From the NCBI GenBank assembly GCA_002480495.1, contig DLCG01000013.1, forward strand, positions 1 to 64,000: a DNA stretch of 64,000 nt, written 5' to 3'. The notes under the pieces are model-generated. The model had not been told where the DNA came from and did no database searches. It saw only the letters and a program-made list of their open reading frames with translations. Below, piece after piece: positions 60,169 to 64,000 of this stretch; positions within the stretch are counted from its first letter, which is position 1, and each line of letters opens with the position of its first letter. The position numbers and the translations under genes were made by a program. This DNA is from Rhodobiaceae bacterium UBA7804. GTDB lineage: Bacteria; Pseudomonadota; Alphaproteobacteria; Parvibaculales; Parvibaculaceae.

Positions 60169-62189
60169 GCCTCTCCCTCCTCGAAGGTAACGAGCACGGC
60201 GCCACCCTCGACCTGATCCCCTTCGCCCACGCGAACTTCCGCAACAATGGAGTCCGCTCCGGCAACCAGTGTCTGTTCCATCTTCATCGCTTCCATCACG
60301 ACGAGCGCCGCGCCTTTCCGCACTTTTGCACCGGGCTCGGCGAGAACCTGAACAATCTTGCCGGGCATAGGCGCCTTCATAGCGCCCGTATCGGCATCCG
60401 AGACGACATCGACATCCATCGGATCGACGATCTCGAACTCGGTGGCGGCGCCATCGTGAATGAGGATAAAACCCCTTCCCTTCGGCACACAAGAAGCGGT
60501 CAAACGGACCCCGTCGACTGTGGCGGTCAGAACGCCATCGCCATTCATGATGGCGGACGCGACAATATCCTCACCCTCGTCGCGAACGCCGGAAATGCGC
60601 CAACACTCGCCCTCCGGCGTTACCTTCAGCGAAACCTCTTCGCCGGCTACGATGAACCTAAGCACTTCGCTGCGGCTTCCGCCGAGAACCCAGCTGTCGC
60701 TCGCAGCCCAGGGCGAGTGTGGTTCGTCGCTTTTCTCCTGAGCCTGCTCAAGTTCCACCTTGCGCATGAGCATTTGTACTGCAACGCCAAGCGCCAGAAG
60801 GCGCGGGTCCACCGCACCCGTTGGAACCAGTGCATCGAGATGGCGATCGATGAAACCGGTATCGATATCCCCGGCCATGAAGGCTTCGTGGCCCATGGCG
60901 GCGGCAAGAAAGGCAAGGTTTGTCTTCGGCCCCGCCACTTCCATGCGCGAAAGAAATCCCCTGAGGGTACGGAGCGCCACCAGCCGCGTCTCGCCATGCG
61001 CGATGATCTTGCCAATCATGGGGTCATAGAACATCGTGACGTCGTCACCCTCGCGCACACCCATATCGGTGCGGACATGAGGCATGTTCGCAGGCGCGCG
61101 TAGCCTGAGAAGCTGGCCGGTCGAGGGAAAGAACTTCTTCGCGGGATCCTCCGCATAGAGACGCACCTCGACAGCGTGACCCTTCAGCGGAACTTCGTCC
61201 TGCGCCAACGGCAGATGCTCGCCCGCCGCAACGCGGAGCTGCCATTCGACCAGATCTTGTCCTGTAATCGCTTCCGTCACCGGGTGCTCGACCTGCAGCC
61301 GGGTGTTCATCTCCATGAACCAGAAGCCATCGGCTTTGAGCCCCTGAGAGGCGTCGGCAATGAATTCGACCGTACCTGCGCCGCGATAGCCGATGGCCTT
61401 TGCGGCAGCGACCGCCGCCTCGCCCATGGCCTTTCGCATTTCTTCGGGCATTCCGGGCGCAGGTGCTTCCTCGATCACCTTCTGGTGGCGCCGCTGAAGC
61501 GAGCAGTCACGCTCGTAGAGCGACACGGCGTTCCCATGACTGTCCGCGAAAACCTGGATCTCGATATGCCGCGGGCGCGCCACATATTTCTCGACCAACA
61601 CACGTTCATCGCCAAAGGCGGACCCCGCCTCGCGCTGCGCGCTCTTGAGCTCCTTCGCGAAATCGGCAGGATCGTCGACACGGCGCATGCCCTTGCCGCC
61701 ACCGCCCGCCACTGCCTTGATGAGCACGGGGTAGCCGATGCGCTCCGCCTGCTCGCCGAGAAAATCTGCATGCTGGTTATCCCCGTGATAGCCGGGAACC
61801 ACAGGCACGCCCGCCTTCTCCATGAGCGCCTTGGCTGCGTCTTTCAGGCCCATCGCCTTGATGGCGCTGGCGGGCGGGCCGACAAATACCAGCCCCGCTT
61901 TCTCACAAGCCTCCGCGAAGCCGGCATTCTCCGAGAGAAAACCATAGCCCGGGTGAACCGCCTCAGCGCCGGAACGCGCGCAAGCATCGAGAATGGCCTC
62001 GACGCGAAGATAGCTTTCGGCAGCGGGCGCAGGCCCGATCCGGTAGGCCTCGTCCGCTTCGGCCACGTGGTAGGCATTGGCGTCGGCGTCCGAATAGACC
62101 GCGATGGTCTTGAGGCCCATGCGCCGTGCCGTGCGGATGATGCGGACCGCGATCTCGCCGCGATTGGCTATCAGGAGAGTTTTGAACAT
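60165..62189 (-). CDS. mccA: Methylcrotonyl-CoA carboxylase subunit alpha (biotin carboxylase/carrier)
   Basis: ATP-dependent biotin carboxylase joined to a biotin carrier domain, 674 residues. The N-terminal domain has LIANRGEIAVRIIRTAR, the glycine-rich ATP loop AVAGGGGKGMR, ERDCSLQRRHQKVIEEAPAP and EMNTRLQVEHPVTE. The C-terminal biotinyl domain has EAMKMEQ with Lys636 as the attachment residue. With mccB it carboxylates 3-methylcrotonyl-CoA in leucine breakdown. The start at 62189 has GAGGAGAGG just upstream and lies 11 bases after mccB. Geranyl-CoA carboxylase is the main alternative. Confidence 0.93.
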   Translation of the reverse strand: MFKTLLIANRGEIAVRIIRTARRMGLKTIAVYSDADANAYHVAEADEAYRIGPAPAAESYLRVEAILDACARSGAEAVHPGYGFLSENAGFAEACEKAGLVFVGPPASAIKAMGLKDAAKALMEKAGVPVVPGYHGDNQHADFLGEQAERIGYPVLIKAVAGGGGKGMRRVDDPADFAKELKSAQREAGSAFGDERVLVEKYVARPRHIEIQVFADSHGNAVSLYERDCSLQRRHQKVIEEAPAPGMPEEMRKAMGEAAVAAAKAIGYRGAGTVEFIADASQGLKADGFWFMEMNTRLQVEHPVTEAITGQDLVEWQLRVAAGEHLPLAQDEVPLKGHAVEVRLYAEDPAKKFFPSTGQLLRLRAPANMPHVRTDMGVREGDDVTMFYDPMIGKIIAHGETRLVALRTLRGFLSRMEVAGPKTNLAFLAAAMGHEAFMAGDIDTGFIDRHLDALVPTGAVDPRLLALGVAVQMLMRKVELEQAQEKSDEPHSPWAASDSWVLGGSRSEVLRFIVAGEEVSLKVTPEGECWRISGVRDEGEDIVASAIMNGDGVLTATVDGVRLTASCVPKGRGFILIHDGAATEFEIVDPMDVDVVSDADTGAMKAPMPGKIVQVLAEPGAKVRKGAALVVMEAMKMEQTLVAGADSIVAEVRVGEGDQVEGGAVLVTFEEGEA

Positions 62190-62200
62190 CTATCCTCTCC

Positions 62201-63793
62201 TCACATCCGGAAGACGCCGAAGGGCGTCTCCGGTATCGGCGCATTTAGCGTGGCCGAGAAAGCAAGCGCGAGGACGCGACGGGTCTCGGACGGTGCGATA
62301 ATGCCGTCGTCCCAGAGCCGGGCGGTTGCGAAATAGGGGTGCCCCTCCTCCTCGTATTTCGCACGGATCGGCGCCTTGAACTTTTCCTCGTCTTCCGGCT
62401 TCCATTTGTCCGCATCGCGATGGACCGTCGCCAACACGCTTGCCGCCTGCTCGCCACCCATCACCGAAATGCGCGCATTCGGCCAGGTGAAGAGAAAGCG
62501 AGGCGAGTAGGCGCGGCCGCACATGCCGTAATTGCCCGCGCCATAGGAGCCGCCAATGATGAGCGTCACCTTCGGCACATTGGCTGAGGCGACGGCGGTT
62601 ACCAGTTTCGCGCCGTCTTTCGCGATGCCGCCGGTTTCGTATTCCCGTCCGACCATGAATCCGGCGATATTCTGAAGGAACAGAAGCGGCACCTTGCGCT
62701 GGCAGCACAGTTCGATGAAATGCGCTCCCTTCAGCGCCGATTCCGAAAAGAGAATGCCGTTATTCGCGATGATGCCGACCGGAATGCCGTGGATATGTGC
62801 GAAACCACAGATCAGCGTCGTGCCGTAGAGCTTCTTGAATTCGTCGAAGTCCGAACCATCGACCAGCCGCGCGATCACCTCGCGCACGTCATACTGAATC
62901 GACAGCGAATGCGGCACGACGCCATCGAGTTCGGCCATGTCGTAGAGCGGCTCACGCGGGCTCTCGAGCGGAATCGCCACCGACTTCTTTCGATTGAGCG
63001 TCCCCGCAATCTGGCGCGCGACGGCAAGTGCGTGAGCATCGTCCACCGCGTAGTGATCGGTGACGCCTGATTTCCGCGAATGAACATCCGCACCGCCCAG
63101 GTCCTCGGCTGTTACCACTTCGCCCGTCGCAGCTTTCACGAGCGGCGGCCCCCCGAGGAAGATCGTGCCCTGCTTGCGCACGATAACCGTCTCATCGGAC
63201 ATGGCAGGCACATAGGCGCCGCCTGCCGTGCAAGAGCCCATGACGACGGCGACCTGTGGAATCCCTTTCGCCGACATGCGCGCCTGATTGTAGAAGATGC
63301 GGCCGAAGTGCTCGCGGTCGGGAAAGATATCCGCCTGGTTCGGCAGGTTTGCACCGCCGGAATCCACCAGATAGAAACACGGCAGGTTGTTCTCGAGCGC
63401 CACTTCCTGCGCGCGAAGATGTTTCTTCACCGTAACTGGATAGTAGGTCCCCCCCTTGATCGTCGCATCGTTGCAGACGATCACGCATTCCTGCCCTGAA
63501 ATGCGCCCGATGCCCGTGATGATGCCGGCTGCATTGATCGGCTCGCCATACATGCCATGGGCTGCCATCGGGGATAATTCCAGAAACGGCGTCCCCGGAT
63601 CGATCAGCCCGTAGACGCGGTCGCGAGGCAGCATCTTTCCGCGCGAAACATGCCGCGCGCGCGAGCGTTCGTCGCCGCCGAGCGCGGCCGCAACCCTCTC
63701 CTCGCGAAGCGAAGCGGTGAGTGCCGCCATCGCTTCCGCATTTTCCTTGAAGCGGGCATCCCGCGTATTGATGCTTGTCTTGAGAACCGCCAC
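62201..63793 (-). CDS. mccB: Methylcrotonyl-CoA carboxylase subunit beta (carboxyltransferase)
   Basis: Carboxyltransferase of 530 residues that moves carboxyl from biotin to 3-methylcrotonyl-CoA. It matches human MCCB nearly throughout: GGTYYPVTVKKHLRAQEVA, YLVDSGGANLPNQADIFPD, GSCTAGGAYVPAMSDE, VRKQGTIFLGGPPLVKAATG, FLQNIAGFMVGREYE, GGSYGAGNYGMCGRAYSPRF and FGVFRM at the end. The start is GTG at 63793. It is first in mccB-mccA-DUF1489 and divergent from a TetR regulator. No other leucine-pathway gene is within the window. Confidence 0.94.
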   Translation of the reverse strand: MAVLKTSINTRDARFKENAEAMAALTASLREERVAAALGGDERSRARHVSRGKMLPRDRVYGLIDPGTPFLELSPMAAHGMYGEPINAAGIITGIGRISGQECVIVCNDATIKGGTYYPVTVKKHLRAQEVALENNLPCFYLVDSGGANLPNQADIFPDREHFGRIFYNQARMSAKGIPQVAVVMGSCTAGGAYVPAMSDETVIVRKQGTIFLGGPPLVKAATGEVVTAEDLGGADVHSRKSGVTDHYAVDDAHALAVARQIAGTLNRKKSVAIPLESPREPLYDMAELDGVVPHSLSIQYDVREVIARLVDGSDFDEFKKLYGTTLICGFAHIHGIPVGIIANNGILFSESALKGAHFIELCCQRKVPLLFLQNIAGFMVGREYETGGIAKDGAKLVTAVASANVPKVTLIIGGSYGAGNYGMCGRAYSPRFLFTWPNARISVMGGEQAASVLATVHRDADKWKPEDEEKFKAPIRAKYEEEGHPYFATARLWDDGIIAPSETRRVLALAFSATLNAPIPETPFGVFRM

Positions 63794-63832
63794 GGCACTT
63801 CACCCCGGACTGGATTTTTTATAAAAACGATC

Positions 63833-63844
63833 ATACGTTCGTAT
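63833..63844. promoter_or_regulatory. Palindromic operator between mccB and the TetR gene
   Basis: ATACGTTCGTAT is a 12-bp perfect palindrome in the 97-base divergent gap. It lies just upstream of a minus-strand TATAAA (-10 candidate, 63817-63822) of mccB. The divergent TetR gene is the natural candidate to bind it. Confidence 0.55.
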
Positions 63845-63890
63845 ATTGACGCAGGCAAGACCTGGAACGACCCGCAACGAGGACCGATCA

Positions 63891-64000
63891 TTGACGAGAA
63901 CGGCAGGCTCCTCCGGCAAGAAGACGCTCGCGGCCATCCGGGAAGCGGGTCTGGACCTTATCCATGAACATGGCTTTGAGGCCATGAGCCTGCGCCAGCT
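63891..64000 (+). CDS. TetR-family transcriptional regulator (3' end outside window)
   Basis: An open frame from TTG at 63891 to the window edge, with GAGG 8 bases upstream. The first 36 residues include KKTLAAIREAGLDLIHEHGF and EAMSLRQ, the typical first helix and start of the HTH of TetR regulators. It is divergent from mccB and probably represses the carboxylase operon in response to an acyl-CoA or related metabolite (inference; TetR-type regulators of branched-chain amino acid breakdown are known). The effector domain lies outside. Confidence 0.82.
   Translation, partial: MTRTAGSSGKKTLAAIREAGLDLIHEHGFEAMSLRQ

Overview
The window is a high-GC alphaproteobacterial chromosome segment, most likely Rhizobiales/Hyphomicrobiales and resembling Parvibaculum. 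The evidence is marker content and order: gatCAB, ruvX, pyrBC-plsY-dprA, topA-rnr, rpmG, pleD-divK-DUF3572, a zinc-ribbon dinB, EipB/DUF1849, clpSA and mipZ. The species is inferred, not proven.

Layout. 1-2.2 kb: the end of a mobile segment (serine recombinase, its small HTH companion and a lone trypsin-like protease) next to a tRNA-Ser(GCU). 2.7-6.8 kb: acyl-CoA thioesterase II, a Sel1 protein, two YfcG/YghU-type glutathione transferases and a histone H1-like K/A repeat protein coupled to one of them. 7-10.5 kb: gatC-gatA-gatB, divergent from ruvX. 11-13.7 kb: an AEC transporter and AidB. 13.7-17.8 kb: a compact pyrB-pyrC-plsY-dprA operon in which the dihydroorotase-like protein has lost its metal and catalytic residues. 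18.4-27.4 kb: topA-rnr, DUF983, two Nudix hydrolases, an MFS carrier and rpmG. 27.4-31.8 kb: a PuuC-like aldehyde dehydrogenase, then the cell-cycle and c-di-GMP genes pleD and divK. 31.8-39 kb: accessory genes (HAD, CapA-like, fructokinase, a secreted eight-repeat Cys protein, a zinc metallopeptidase, dinB) with most of the intergenic palindromic repeats. 39-47.5 kb: EipB, a 2-hydroxyacid dehydrogenase, a diguanylate cyclase, agmatine deiminase, RidA, FemAB-like, HIT, a beta-propeller lipoprotein and a VOC protein. 47.5-53.4 kb: clpA/clpS, a DacA-type carboxypeptidase with SPOR domain behind a perfect TTAA-N7-TTAA (CtrA-type) box, and mipZ. 53.5-57.5 kb: an overlapping operon of a glutamine synthetase-like ligase, an aldehyde dehydrogenase and an iron alcohol dehydrogenase, suggesting gamma-glutamylation-based amine or amino-alcohol catabolism. 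57.5-64 kb: panC, an alpha/beta hydrolase, and a methylcrotonyl-CoA carboxylase operon (mccB-mccA-DUF1489) divergent from a TetR regulator cut by the window edge, with a palindromic operator between them.

Most of the window is core chromosome with tight gene packing and many convergent ends separated by 0-20 bases. The most interesting signals are the pseudo-dihydroorotase, the GS/ALDH/Fe-ADH operon, the CtrA box before dacA, the octa-repeat secreted protein, a small ORF whose ribosome site lies in competing hairpins, the H1-like/GST pairing, and a family of three-armed palindromic repeats. No CRISPR array, rRNA, intact prophage or insertion sequence was seen.
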